A stretch of DNA of 64,000 bases. Source: Symsagittifera roscoffensis (Eukaryota; Xenacoelomorpha; Acoela; Convolutidae). Positions 19,237 to 30,971 of this stretch are shown one piece after another; within the stretch, counting starts at the first letter, position 1; the number at the start of each line of letters is the position of its first letter. The stretch is from assembly GCF_963678635.1 (NCBI RefSeq), contig NC_087070.1, positions 7,040,539 to 7,104,538 on the forward strand, in the 5' to 3' direction. The position numbers and the translations under genes were made by a program. The notes beneath the pieces are model-generated. The model worked only from the letters and a program-made list of their open reading frames with translations, searched no databases and had not been told where the DNA came from.

Positions 19237-19375
19237 CAATGATTGTGTTCCGTTTTCTAGATTCATTTTGACTATTTGAAATAATGATTGTGTTTCCGTT
19301 TTCTAGATTCATTTTGACTATTTGAAATAATGATTGTGTTTCCGTTTTCTAGATTCATTTTGACTATTTGAAATA
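19237..19375 (+). repeat. 45-bp minisatellite before the decayed gene, copy 1
   Basis: About three units of 'tgattgtgtttccg ... ttgaaataa', each containing aataATGA. The last unit runs directly into the ATG at 19376. The same structure occurs at ~21763-21897 and ~24296-24430, where individual units have small deletions. Confidence 0.8.
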
Positions 19376-20724
19376 ATGAGTGGTTTTCTCAAATCTGATG
19401 GGTCTTTGCCACTGTCTTCAGCGTGTGCAAGACGCTTTCAAAGAAGCGTTATACGGCGACCTCATATACCCAAATCGACGGCCACGTGGGGAGAGAACAT
19501 ACATGGAATTAGTTTATCTGTACTCCATCGCCAACACAAAAAAATTCACGGTATGGGAACCGAAACGAGGTAACAAAGCACAGGTCTTCAAAACATACAC
19601 TGAACATTCCGATAGGTTCCATGCATTCGGTATGCCTCACACCCGTAATGTTGTGCTGATGTTCACAACAAGGAGCAGACGTCGAGGCACTTGTTGGGAC
19701 TCAGCAAACTCTTAAAACCAGGAGGTCATGTCATTGCTGTAATGCCGTGACAGGAAGGGCAATTGTACAAAGCCCACTGATCACAGACAGAGACCCTCTT
19801 CTTCCAATCGAGTTAAAGACTGTTGGAGGCAGAGCAAAAGACGCCTCATTCTCCAAGCGTCCTACAATGAATTTGACTTTGTTTCGACGACAGTTTACAT
19901 AATATCTGCTCCTGTTGACACTACGTGTACTGGCTCTCTAAGAGACGGGCAGACTGGAAAAAAGGCTTGTGCTTGTGTCTCTGCAACCCCATTCCCCCCA
20001 TCAACAATGCTTTTGGCTGTACAGAACTCGAAAGTGTAGATAAATACGACGTTTCCATAACGAATAATCGATCGCTCTTATGCTTTGTTCACGACACGAT
20101 TCGCAAGTGGCCTTTGAGCAACGCTCTCTTAGACTCCGTTGATATGGATGACCCTGCTAGTAAGAACCTCACTGAATGGTTTATCAGGCTTCACATGTTT
20201 ACAGCTTGTACTCATTGCTTTAATTTTAGGTGAGGCAAACTGTTCGATTGGTCAATACCGATCAAGGATTTAGAATCAAAGGATGGTTCAAACCTGCGGT
20301 GAATGAAAACGACGCAGTAACAGAGGAATTTGTCTTCCATGTCTATTATTTTCTCTCCAAAACGGCTATGTCCCCAGCTCAGTTCAGCTACCGATACACC
20401 CACTCGGTACAGACGTTTTCTCAAGACCTTATTCAGAAAATGTTTTGTGGGGTAACATCTTTTTAAAATTTGTTCTCAGATTCACTGACTGATGGAGTAT
20501 TATTGGAAAGACAATGTCTTGAAACAAAGCTCTCTGCAATGTGCGACAATGAAACGGACAATAAGAGCAAACCTAGAGGCACTTCTCAGCTGCAATCATT
20601 TGCTTCGCCTTTACATTTTTTCGATCATGTCAGCCCACCAGCCTTATTTTTATACGTACCTGGATCAGACTTTGGCGCATCAATGTTATCGACCAAAAGG
20701 GAAATAACTGCATCACGTGGTTGA
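19376..20724 (+). pseudogene. Decayed SAM methyltransferase-like gene, array A copy 1
   Basis: Coding-like segments lie in different frames. The 19398-19690 segment gives a region resembling the first half of a Rossmann methyltransferase, with 'FTVWEPKRGN' at the SAM-binding motif I position. The next frame near 19670-19750 gives 'LSKLLKPGGHVIAVMP', the hallmark strand-turn of class I methyltransferases, then a TGA. Further fragments follow at 19925-20233 and at 20230-20466 (after an acceptor-like 'tttaattttag'), and at 20470-20704. Frameshifts and stops interrupt the gene, so it is broken unless extensively spliced. The substrate (DNA or other) cannot be told. Moderate confidence in the fold, low in anything more specific. 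Confidence 0.5.
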
Positions 20725-21467
20725 AGAATTAGCAACGCTGTTTTCTGCGTCACAAGAGTCGTTCCTACTCGCTTGAATAATTCAGGACCAAAAATGTCTT
20801 AAAAGATTCGTCTCACTGCTGCATCGGCATTGGTGTCCGGTAATGAAAGTAGCGATGGAAACATGGATCAATATCTGCTTTAGTTATAGTTATAACACTA
20901 TATTTTTACTTTTGCATGATTTCTATTAAGCTTTCTACTCAATTCATGGCACTTAAACACGTGTTTACTTAGGCTCTGCTCCTAGTCACACTTACCCTAA
21001 ATACTAAACAAAACAGACGTGCACTGAATCGTCAACTGTTTGATGGCACCACGGAAAACCGGACAACATTACAAGAAGATTCGCAGCATGTGCCCGAGCG
21101 CTCTCATAGCCCTGGGGAAGCAACAGATAAGAGTGATGCATGAATGAATCATGCAATAAGGAATTGAACGGCGAAAAGATGTTTCTGAGACTTCATTTAC
21201 TACTTACAACAAGTTAAACGTGATTTTTAACAAGTAAAACTTGATTTTTAATTTCTATTCTAAAAGGAGCTAAAAAGTTATTTCATTGGATCAGAACTAA
21301 GTTTTTATTATAAAATTATTATGATTCAAGATCGGCTCGGTTCTATAGCTGCATGCGGCGCTTTCTGCGCAAGCAGAGCATCTGCAATACGCTATGGACT
21401 TATCTACCGACTCGTGTTTTTTTTTTTAAATTTCTGTTTGTTTTATTTTATGATCGTTTTCCGATCT

Positions 21468-21537
21468 TCGCTGCCACTTTAGTACGGTGGTCAAGGCGCG
21501 ACGTCGCTATGATATTTGAGCGGGTTCGAATACCGCA
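21468..21537 (+). ncRNA. tRNA-like sequence, copy 2 of array A
   Basis: Near-identical to the copy at 18944; the GGTTCGAA box and T-stem are intact, and one G-to-T change precedes the T-arm. Confidence 0.4.
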
Positions 21538-21897
21538 TTTGAAATTTTCTTAAGTTTTTTTAATTTTGTTTTAAATGCTTCATTCATTTGATGCATGCTC
21601 TATGCTGTAGTTCAGTTACCTGTGACACGTCTCATTATATGTTTTGTTTGAATTAAAGTGTTTGAAACGTTGTCTTTTTTTCTCGTGGTTTCTATGATTA
21701 CTAACATTACTGAAGAAGGATAGCAGAAGAGATGTACAAGACGTGACATTGTATGCAGTTCAATGATTGTGTTCCGTTTTCTAGATTCATTTTGACTATT
21801 TGAAATAATGATTGTTTCCGTTTTCTAGATTCATTTTGACTATTTGAAATAATGATTGTGTTTCCGTTTTCTAGATTCATTTTGACTATTTGAAATA

Positions 21898-23246
21898 ATG
21901 AGTGGTTTTCTCAAATCTGATGGGTCTTTGCCACTGTCTTCAGCGTGTGCAAGACGCTTTCAAAGAAGCGTTATACGGCGACCTCATAGACCCAAATCGA
22001 CGGCCACGTGGGGAGAGAACATACATGGAATTAGTTTATCTGCACTCCATCGCCAACACAAAAAAATTCACGGTATGGGAACCGAAACGAGGTAACAAAG
22101 CACAGGTCTTCAAAACATACACTGAACATTCCGATAGGTTCCATGCATTCGGTAAGCCTCACACCCGTAATGTTGTGCTGATGTTCACAACAAGGAGCAG
22201 ACGTCGAGGCACTTGTTGGGACTCAGCAAACTCTTAAAACCAGGAGGTCATGTCATTGCTGCAATGCCGTGACAGGAAGGGCAATTGTACAAAGCCCACT
22301 GATCACAGACAGAGACCCTCTTCTTCCAATCGAGTTAAAGACTGTTGGAGGCAGAGCAAAAGACGCCTCATTCTCCAAGCGTCGTACAATGAATTTGACT
22401 TTGTTTCGACGACAGTTTACATAATATCTGCTCCTGTTGACACTACGTGTACTGGCTCTCTAAGAGACGGGCAGACTGGAAAAAAGGCTTGTGCTTGTGT
22501 CTCTGCAACCCCATTCCCCCCATCAACAATGCTTTTGGCTGTACAGAACTCGAAAGTGTAGATAAATACGACGTTTCCATAACGAATAATCGATCGCTGC
22601 TATGCTTTGTTCACGACACGATTCGCAAGTGGCCTTTGAGCAACGCTCTCTTAGACTCCGTTGATATGGATGACCCTGCTAGTAAGAACCTCACCGAATG
22701 GTTTATCAGGCTTCACATGTTTACAGCTTGTACTCATTGCTTTAATTTTAGGTGAGGCAAACTGTTCGATTGGTCAATACCGATCAAGGATTTAGAATCG
22801 AAGGTTGGTTCAAACCTACGGTGAATGAAAACGACGCAGTAACAGAGGAATTTGTCTTCCATGTCTGTTATTTTCTCTCCAAAACGGCTATGTCCCCAGC
22901 TCAGTTCAGCTACCGATACACCCACTCGGTACAGACGTTTTCTCAAGACCTTATTCAGAAAATGTTTTGTGCAGTAACATCTTTATAAAACTTGTTCTCA
23001 GATTCACTGTCTGATGAGGCAGTATTGGAGAGACAATGTCTTGAAATAGAGCTCTCTGCAATGTGCGATAACGAATTTGACAATAAGAGCAAACATCCGG
23101 GCGCTTCTCGGCTGCAATCAATTGCGTCGCCTCTACATTCCTTCGATCATGTCAGCCCACCAGCCTCATTTTCATATGCACCTGGATCAGACTTTGGCGC
23201 ATCAATGTTGTCGACCAAAAGGGAAATAACTGGATCACATGGTTGA
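21898..23246 (+). pseudogene. Decayed SAM methyltransferase-like gene, array A copy 2
   Basis: Same gene fragments in the same order as copy 1 at +2522 bp, with the same frame breaks around the LLKPGG segment. Substitutions include D for Y and K for M in the first segment. The last segment (22992-23246) diverges more than the rest. Shared breaks show that the gene was already decayed, or has the same introns, before the array expanded. Confidence 0.5.
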
Positions 23247-24000
23247 GGAATTAGCAACGCTGTTTTCTGCGTCACAAGAGTCGTTCCTACTCGCTTGAAT
23301 AATTCAGGACCAAAAAGGTCTTAAAAGATTTGTCTGACTGCTGCATCGGCATTGGTGTCCGGCGATGAGAGTAGCGATGGAAACATGGATCAATATCTGC
23401 TTTAGTTATAGTTATAACACTATATTTTTACTTTTGCATGATTTCTATTAAGCTTTCTACTCAATTCATGGCACTTAAACACGTGTTTACTTAGGCACTG
23501 CTCCTAGTCTCACCTACCCTGGGGAATCGCTAAATACTAAACAAAACAGACGTGCACTGAATCGTCAACTGTTTGATGGCACCATAGAAAAACCGAACAA
23601 CATTTCAAGAAGATTCGCACCCTGTGCCCGAGCACTCTCATAGCCCTGCGGAAGCAACAGATAAGAGTGATGCATGAATGAATCATGCAATAAGGAATTG
23701 AACGGCGTAAAGATGTTTCTGAGACTTCATTTACTACTTACAACAAGTTAAACGTGATTTTTAACAAGTAAAACTTGATTTTTAATTTCTATTCTAAAAG
23801 GAGCTAAAAAGTTATTTCATTGGATCAGAACTAAAATTTTATTATAAAATTATTATGATTCAAGATCGGCTTGGTTCTATAGCTGCATGCGGCGCTTTCT
23901 GCGCAAGCAGAGCATCTGCAATACGCTATGGACTTATCTACCGACTCGTGTTTTTTTTTTAAATTTCTGTTTGTTTTATTTTATGATCGTTTTCCGATCT

Positions 24001-24070
24001 TCGCTGCCACTTTAGTACGGTGGTCAAGGCGCGACGTCGCTATGATATTGGAGCGGGTTCGAATACCGCA
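24001..24070 (+). ncRNA. tRNA-like sequence, copy 3 of array A
   Basis: Same T-arm and B-box-like element as in the other two copies. Confidence 0.4.
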
Positions 24071-24430
24071 TTTGAAATTTTCTTAAGTTTTGTTAATTTT
24101 GTTTTAAATGCTTCATTCATTTGATGCATGCTCTATGCTGTAGTTCAGTTACCTGTGACACGTCTCATTATATGTTTTGTTTGAATTAAAGTGTTTGAAA
24201 CGTTGTCTTTTTTTCTCGTGGTTTCTATGATTACTAACATTACTGAAGAAGGATAGCAGAAGAGATGTACAAGACGTGACATTGTATGCAGTTCAATGAT
24301 TGTGTTCCGTTTTCTAGATTCATTTTGACTATTTGAAATAATGATTGTTTCCGTTTTCTAGATTCATTTTGACTATTTGAAATAATGATTGTATTTCAGT
24401 TTTCTAGATTCATTTTGACTATTTGAAATA

Positions 24431-25776
24431 ATGAGTGGTTTTCTCAAATCTGATGGGTCTTTGCCACTGTCTTCAGCGTGTGCAAGACGCTTTCAAAGAA
24501 GCGTTATACGGCGACCTCATAGACCCAAATCGACGGCCACGTGGGGAGAGAACATACATGGAATTAGTTTATCTGTACTCCATCGCCAACACAAAAAAAT
24601 TCACGGTATGGGAACCGAAACGAGGTAACAAAGCACAGGTCTTCAAAACATACACTGAACATTCCGATAGGTTCCATGCATTCGGTATGCCTCACACCCG
24701 TAATGTTGTGCTGATGTTCACAACAAGGAGCAGACGTCGAGGCACTTGTTGGGACTCAGCAAACTCTTAAAACCAGGAGGTCATGTCATTGCTGCAATGC
24801 CGTGACAGGAAGGGCAATTGTACAAAGCCCACTGATCACAGACAGAGACCCTCTTCTTCCAATCGAGTTAAAGACTGTTGGAGGCAGAGCAAAAGACGCC
24901 TCATTCTCCAAGCGTCGTACAATGAATTTGACTTTGTTTCGACGACAGTTTACATAATATCTGCTCCTGTTGACACTACGTGTACTGGCTCTCTAAGAGA
25001 CGGGCAGACTGGAAAAAAGGCTTGTGCTTGTGTCTCTGCAACCCCATTCCCCTCATCAACAATGCTTTTGGCTGTACAGAACTCGAAAGTGTAGATAAAT
25101 ACGACGTTTCCATAACGAATAATCGATCGCTGCTATGCTTTGTTCACGACACGATTCGCAAGTGGCCTTTGAGCCACGCTCTCTTAGACTCCGTTGATAT
25201 GGATGACCCTGCTAGTAAGAACCTCACTGAATGGTTTATCAGGCTTCACATGTTTACAGCTTGTACTCATTGCTTTAATTTTAGGTGAGGCAAACTGTTC
25301 GATTGGTCAATACCGATCAAGGATTTAGAATCAAAGGATGGTTCAAACCTGCGGTGAATGAAAACGACGCAGTAACAGAGGAATTTGTCTTCCATGTCTG
25401 TTATTTTCTCTCCAAAACGGCTATGTCCCCAGCTCAGTTCAGCTACCGATACACCCACTCGGTACAGACGTTTTCTCAAGACCTTATTCAGAAAATGTTT
25501 TGTGCAGTAACATCTTTTTAAAACTTGTTCTCAGATTCACTGTCTGATGAGGCAGTATTGGAGAGACAATGTCTTGAAATAGAGCTCTCTGCAATGTGCG
25601 ATAATGAATTTGACAATAAGAGCAAACCTAGACACTTCTCAGCTGCAATCATTTGCTTTGCCTTTACATTTTTCGATCATATCAGCCCACCAGCCTTATT
25701 TTTATACGTTCCTGGATCAGACTTTGGCGCATCAATGTTATCGACCAAAAGGGAAAAAACTGCATCACGTGGTTGA
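24431..25776 (+). pseudogene. Decayed SAM methyltransferase-like gene, array A copy 3
   Basis: Third copy with the same fragment order. It shares the 'CAVTSF'-type 3' variant with copy 2, and a 3' segment (25525-25776) with its own small indel, so copies 2 and 3 look closer to each other over part of their length. No intact frame. Confidence 0.5.
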
Positions 25777-26280
25777 AGAATTAGCAACGCTGTTTTCTGC
25801 GTCACAAGAGTCGTTCCTACTCGCTTGAATAATTCAGATTCAAAATGTCTTAAAAGATTCGTCTCACTGCTGCATCGGCATTGGTGTCCGGTGATGAAAG
25901 TAGCGATGGAAACATGGATCAATATCTGCTTTAGTTATAGTTATAACATTATATTTTTACTTTTGCATGATTTCTATTAAGCTTTCTACTCAATTCATGG
26001 CACTTAAACACGTGTTTACTTAGGCACTGCTCCTAGTCACACCTACCCTGGGGAATTGCTAAATACTAAACAAAACAGACGTGCACTGAATCGTCAACTG
26101 TTTGATGGCACCACGGAAAACCGGACAACAATACAAGAAGATTCGCAGCATGAGCCCGAGCGCTCTCATAGCCCTGGGGAAACAGCAGATAAGAGTGATG
26201 CATGAATGAATCATGCAATAAGGAACTGAACGGCGTAAAGATGTTTCTGAGACTTCATTTACTACTTACAAGTTAAACGT

Positions 26281-27541
26281 TGCTACATAATAAACGTTAT
26301 TGTTGTATACACCTAGCAGGTGGTTGAAAATCAAATGTTTCATTGAAAAATCAACCACCGGTTGAAGAACACAAACTTTTGGTTTCTTTGTATTTTCATT
26401 TTATTATTTCGTGTAAATCGTTGTTTAATTGCACTGCTAAAAAAATATTATAGTTGAATATCGTTTTTTTTTGCCCTTACTAATGTTCTTGGGAGTAACA
26501 TTTGAACACATGAAGCATGACATCAGCTAACTTTATTTTGTTTTCCAGGTTTCTCTCATGGTACTATATTATCAACTTCACAGGTCCCTTCATCTTATTG
26601 ATAACATTGAAGGATATCCTGGTCCAAGAAAAAGAAAATTACGCAATGTCGTAATCGTGTACGATTTAATTCGTCTACACACAAGATTGCTGTGCATTAT
26701 GTATTGCTCAATTGAATTATGGTAAGCCGAGCCCATCATCTACTGATAACTGCTCCTCTCTCATTGTAATATACCGTTTCTGGCTAATAATGATTGAGCG
26801 TTAAGTGTTGCTTTGTATTCTAGAGTGATGAAGTATGTCGTTAAGGATGTGCGGTCTAGGCTTTCGAATCCTCAACTCAGGGACGCGCTTTGTGATGGCT
26901 ACCTTCTTCTTCCTTAGATTGATTAAAGTGAGTTTGAAAGTTCAATTGTTTAGAGCTACTGAGTATTACTGGCTCTCTTTTTATTACTGATCTAATGATC
27001 TCATTATTGTTTACTTTGAGCAAATATACTTCAACATTTCGTCATTGGCATAGTAAGAGTTTACAATTTAATCTATTAAGCGTCTAATTCACTCCTATTA
27101 AGGTAATTTAGCGAAACTAATTAACATAGGTGTTTAGCACTATGTTACATAACTAGACTTAATGATTCTTCCCTGGCGGCTACAATTGTTGGAAGGCACA
27201 AGTGGTTATATGGATATATCAATAAAATAACTGTACACTTTAATAAGTTTACTGTGTTATTAGATTAAATTTACTGCTTTCATAATTTCAAAACAATAAT
27301 GCTTTTCTTAAATTTTAAGTGGTGATAGCACCATCACACTAAAATTTATTTTAGATTAAATAGATTAGATTCGCAACTAAATTAAAGCGGAACACAAATA
27401 TACGCAGAGGGTTGTCCCAGAACATATGTTACAAATTTGTCTCTCTTTTTGAGGGAGAAGGAAGGTTAACATTTTATGAAAGCCACTTCGTCAGTCAGAA
27501 TGAAAATGAGGGTGTATTAAAGGAGGTACAATTTTAAATGC
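26281..27541. other. Unique AT-rich DNA between array A and the envelope-like relic
   Basis: No intact gene. Near 26591-26640 a plus-strand frame reads 'IDNIEGYPGPRKRKLR', which resembles the end of a 2A-like peptide of the kind found near the N-terminus of some non-LTR retrotransposons, but two consensus positions differ. The frame runs only about 45 codons. Confidence 0.35.
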
Positions 27542-27802
27542 TCAAATTTGAGTCACGCTCTCCTCTCTATCTCCGTAAACGTCAACAGTGGAGTCCGGTC
27601 TTCTGCCTGATATTCCCACAGACGAACAGGTTGAGGTCCTTCGCGAATATGTTTTCGGTACTTGGTGTCCGTTGATTTCGTCTTGAGTAAGCACCATATA
27701 TTTCTCTCGGATCTTAGATCCCTGTACTGCAAACTCTTGTCTATTAGCTGGAGATACTGACAGTACGGGTTTTAATTCAATTTTTCCGTCGCCTGATTCC
27801 AT
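27542..27802 (-). CDS. Small ORF downstream of the envelope-like relic, doubtful
   Basis: ATG-initiated, 86 codons, hydrophilic, no membrane segment. It follows the envelope-like pseudogene by 89 nt on the same strand. Another minus-strand frame overlapping 27550-27650 is equally protein-like, so the reading frame is uncertain. It may be debris of the same old element. Confidence 0.2.
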   Translation of the reverse strand: MESGDGKIELKPVLSVSPANRQEFAVQGSKIREKYMVLTQDEINGHQVPKTYSRRTSTCSSVGISGRRPDSTVDVYGDREESVTQI

Positions 27803-27890
27803 AAACTTTTATGTTAATCGTCTAAGGATCGCGAAGCGGTGATATAGATACATCACCAGTGCATGCAGCAGTAAATTTCTCTGATTTATT

Positions 27891-29617
27891 TCACTCCGGC
27901 GTCAGTTTTGGGAGGTCTGCTAAGTCTGGTAATTCTGAGATCAAATGTGCTAACGATTCCGGTAGAGATACGCTGATCCGTTTTGCAGGGACTTTGTCGC
28001 AGCTGTCTAAATCCGGTCTAATTTTTATATATTTGCTTATTAGCTGTGTCCCACAGTCCAAGGTTATTAAGCAAATATTGCAGCCAGGGTGGTCTTCTCG
28101 TTTGAGCGTGTTCAGTTCATCGAGACTGTACTCCCGTAAAGAGAACGCAGCACTGGCTGAGCTGATTGGCCAAATTCCGTATCCAAGGTTGGTCGCTTTT
28201 TGAGGCGTTGGGAGAAGAAGTATTTGAGTCTCGCAGACCGTCAATGCTGTCATTGTGGAGTGGAAGTATAACGTTGCCAGGCATGATGATTGTCCTAAGT
28301 GTGTATCCATTGTTTGGTGGCAGATCCGATACGTCGAGGTTCCCAAGCAGTTGACGTACTGTTCTTCTGTCAGGACTGTTGTCTCCATGGAGTCCTCCGA
28401 TATGGCCAGATAGGGTCCTTCAGTGACCCATTACATGGCTTCGGTCGGATCACCTTGAGGCATAGGTATCACCTGGACCCGGTACATCTGGAAAGCTGTT
28501 TGACTCGATTCGTACGGTATTGCCAGATTGAGCAGAAGTCCTTCCTCAATTGTTGTGACGTCGCGAAGCAGCTTCGCGTCATAATAAGAGTGGATATCAA
28601 TTGGCGGTATCGACAGGGGTAAGTCGATGGTTTTCCTCCTTTTGGCTTTTGTACACAGCGTCTATGACCGCCAACAGGGATTCTCGCGGAACAAGAGACA
28701 TCAGTAGTCGTTGGTCCAGCAGAGTTGGTATCGAGTTTAAGACGTTTGTCTTAAAAGCATAGAGTGCGGTTTTATAGCTTGTTATATCTGCATAGACAAC
28801 ATTCAGTAGTGATGCTGCTGTGTCGAAGTTGAAATTGATCTGTTGGTTTGAGAACAATGGTCTGTGTGCAATCCCGCAAGATGTGGAAATTTCCTTCAAT
28901 TGTTGCAAATTGTTCGAGTATTTTCCAGTTCCGATTTTGGTTTTCGATGGTTTGTTGTTGAATTGCTCTGATTTCAGACAACTCATTCGAAATCGCAAAG
29001 AACTTCTCGTTGCTTGATGTTTCAATTTCTGATACATAGTCTGTAAGTGCCATTGAGTACTGTTCCAACGTCTCGATATTCTTTGCATTTGCTTGGGCCT
29101 GGCATGATCCAAAAATTCCCATAATTCCACATCCTCCTGAATTGCCCATCATTATACCAGATCCGAATAGTCCAATGCCGGCGATGGCCGCTGCTGTAAT
29201 TAGTGGAGCTCCCCTGCGGGTACGTGATGAATCTAGCGGGTTTTTGTTGAGGAAGCGGGAAGTGTCAGTTCTAATGGCCTGAGCTTCTTGCTTTGCTGCT
29301 TCGGCCTTATCCTCGATCATGTCCAGAAGCCAGTTGAGATTGAAAGGGTCCGTCGTTGAACTGAAGTTTATGGAAAAATCTAGAGGGCGCTCGATAGAGG
29401 GTGTTCGCCATTTCTCCGATAAATTGTTGAGGTAATTCCTCATTGCTGTCTTCATCGTGAAATTGTACTTTGGAAAAGGGATAAGGAACTGGACACTTAC
29501 AAACTTTTCTGCCAGGAGGATCTTACTTTCTTTGTGGAAGATTATCCCAGAGGAAAGAACATCGTCGTAAGATGCCAAAGTACGGCCCCTATGTAGGATG
29601 AGGGGCAGTAATAGCAT
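27891..29617 (-). pseudogene. Class I-like envelope gene relic with furin-type site, frameshifted
   Basis: The minus strand shows one envelope-like protein spread over three frames. The first segment (29617 to about 28865) starts with a short hydrophobic leader. It has an RTRRG cleavage-type motif near residue 150, followed at once by an Ala/Gly/Ile-rich stretch like a fusion peptide, a Cys cluster, and a helical region rich in Gln and Glu. The second segment continues in another frame to 28597, and the third lies at 28388-27891. Breaks: frameshifts near 28865 and between about 28600 and 28560, plus an in-frame TAA at 28433-28431. The layout matches envelope-like proteins carried by animal retroelements. 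No gag or pol is seen beside it. It is unrelated in sequence and organisation to the envelope at 1-3001. Non-functional as it stands. Confidence 0.65.
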
Positions 29618-29796
29618 TGTCCCTCCGTGGTGTAGAGTAATGCTCCTGGTTGGTTTTGACAAGTTACAAGGTGACCTCAGTCACTGGTGTCTCGTCGATG
29701 ATTGAGTAATTGATGTCGAGGAGTCCGAACCAGACGTTGATTGTAATTCAAATAACGTACTATTGAGTTGTTGTATCGTATTGAAGTGACAAATTA
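29618..29796. other. Short gap between relic and next ORF
   Basis: Nothing recognised; a minus-strand frame runs through part of it without an ATG. Confidence 0.3.
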
Positions 29797-30003
29797 TCAG
29801 CATGCGTGATAGTATCCTTCGGAGTATGCAAGTACGATGATGGTTAGCAGGTCTTCGCTAAGGTAGAATTCGGCAACGTCTCCCGATGTGAATGGTTGGT
29901 TAGGATCGCCGAAACCGATAAACTCTTTGTTAAAGGTAAGTTCGTGAGATAGGTCTGAGTCCTGAATGGATTGCAGCAGCTGTTGGAAATACTCGTTATT
30001 CAT
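29797..30003 (-). CDS. Small acidic orphan ORF, 68 aa
   Basis: ATG-initiated, 68 residues, acidic, with balanced composition and ordinary hydrophobic spacing. The local GC is higher than the surroundings, as for the nearby plus-strand ORFs. It lies 179 nt upstream of the envelope-like relic on the same strand and could be a remnant of the same element. No homologue recognised. Confidence 0.3.
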   Translation of the reverse strand: MNNEYFQQLLQSIQDSDLSHELTFNKEFIGFGDPNQPFTSGDVAEFYLSEDLLTIIVLAYSEGYYHAC

Positions 30004-30233
30004 GAAAGAGTTTGTGGCACCGTTGTGACATTTACTTTGAATCGTGTAAACAGGATGTTTACACTGCGTTCCAAATTGAGTGATCTTGGTACCTGCTGAG
30101 CGAAATGACCGAATTTTCCATTTGTCAACTTTTGTTTATTTGAGGATTTGTTTGTTGACACTGTATACCTTCGTGTTGAAGATTTTGTTTGACAAGTGTT
30201 ATTCAAGTTCATGATGTTGGTAACTTATTGGAT

Positions 30234-30554
30234 ATGAGATTAGTTGATATCGCTAGATATATGGACATCGAGCTGCCTCGGATTGAAGACGATGTCGACA
30301 ATCAGGTCACGGATATATTGGGTGATTCCGAGGCTGATCTGCATGCTATTGTTCTTTCTCTTGAGGACAATATGGTGGATTATGTGCCGCCTCTTGTGAC
30401 CTCGGTTGTGTCGTTCTTTGCCGATTTGAATGCGGCCTTTGTTGATGCTCTTCTAACTGTGGCTGCTCCCGAGCTAATGCTGCAGTTGGGTGCTTTCCTT
30501 GAACAGCAGAACGAAGATGCCGGACTCGTTGCTGAGATTTATGGTGTCCATTAG
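30234..30554 (+). CDS. Acidic orphan ORF, 106 aa
   Basis: The first ATG of the frame is at 30234. The product is strongly acidic in its first half (many Asp/Glu) and more hydrophobic in the second (Val/Ala/Leu), suggesting a small helical protein. Codon use is less AT-biased than the flanks, and the stop is followed quickly by an AT-rich, AATAAT-containing stretch. The frame is open 15 codons upstream of the ATG, so a 5' exon is possible. Unknown function. Confidence 0.4.
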   Translation: MRLVDIARYMDIELPRIEDDVDNQVTDILGDSEADLHAIVLSLEDNMVDYVPPLVTSVVSFFADLNAAFVDALLTVAAPELMLQLGAFLEQQNEDAGLVAEIYGVH

Positions 30555-30971
30555 AGGCGAAATGTATAAATGTTTAAATAATAATTAATCGTGTTATGAA
30601 TAATCGTCTTTTGTTTTGTAACGGAGCCGTGAAGCAATTGTTCGGTAAAAGAACAATTTGAAAGGCCATAAGCAAGTGCCAGAAGCAACTCTCGTTTTTC
30701 CACAAATAAAAGGTCATAAGCAAGTGCCAGAGCAACCGATGTAAGCCCGTGGCCTTTCCCCCGAGGGTGGACTCAACTACAAAATAGGGGGTAACGTATG
30801 CCCAATTTTTCATTTCTTTTTCCTAGAGGCCATTGTGCTTCGGACATTTTTGTACATGTTGTCCGCTTACAATAAGATAATAACGTCAATCTCTGTGTTT
30901 TAGCTTTTCCATTTCTGTTTTTCCTTGAGTTAGTACCACAGGTAAAATGGCGAGTTGTGTTAATTTTGAAA

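Larger units (their letters stand above)
18706..26280. repeat. Tandem array A: three copies of a ~2.52 kb unit
   Basis: Unit starts can be set at 18706, 21236 and 23770 ('aaaacttgatttttaattt'). Landmarks recur at 2522-2534 bp spacing. The copies share nearly all bases, with scattered substitutions and small indels, so they are real diverged duplicates. Each unit carries a tRNA-like segment, a 45-bp minisatellite ending at an ATG, and a decayed methyltransferase-like gene on the plus strand. The third copy ends near 26280, where the sequence becomes unique. Confidence 0.9.

Noticed and set aside
20179..20229. A 51-nt intron joining two fragments of the methyltransferase-like gene
   Set aside because: The acceptor tttaattttag is good, but splicing from the candidate GT places a stop at once in the next exon, so I do not assert the junction.
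28820..29017. Plus-strand frame of 65 codons within the envelope relic
   Set aside because: Antisense to the relic; no separate support.
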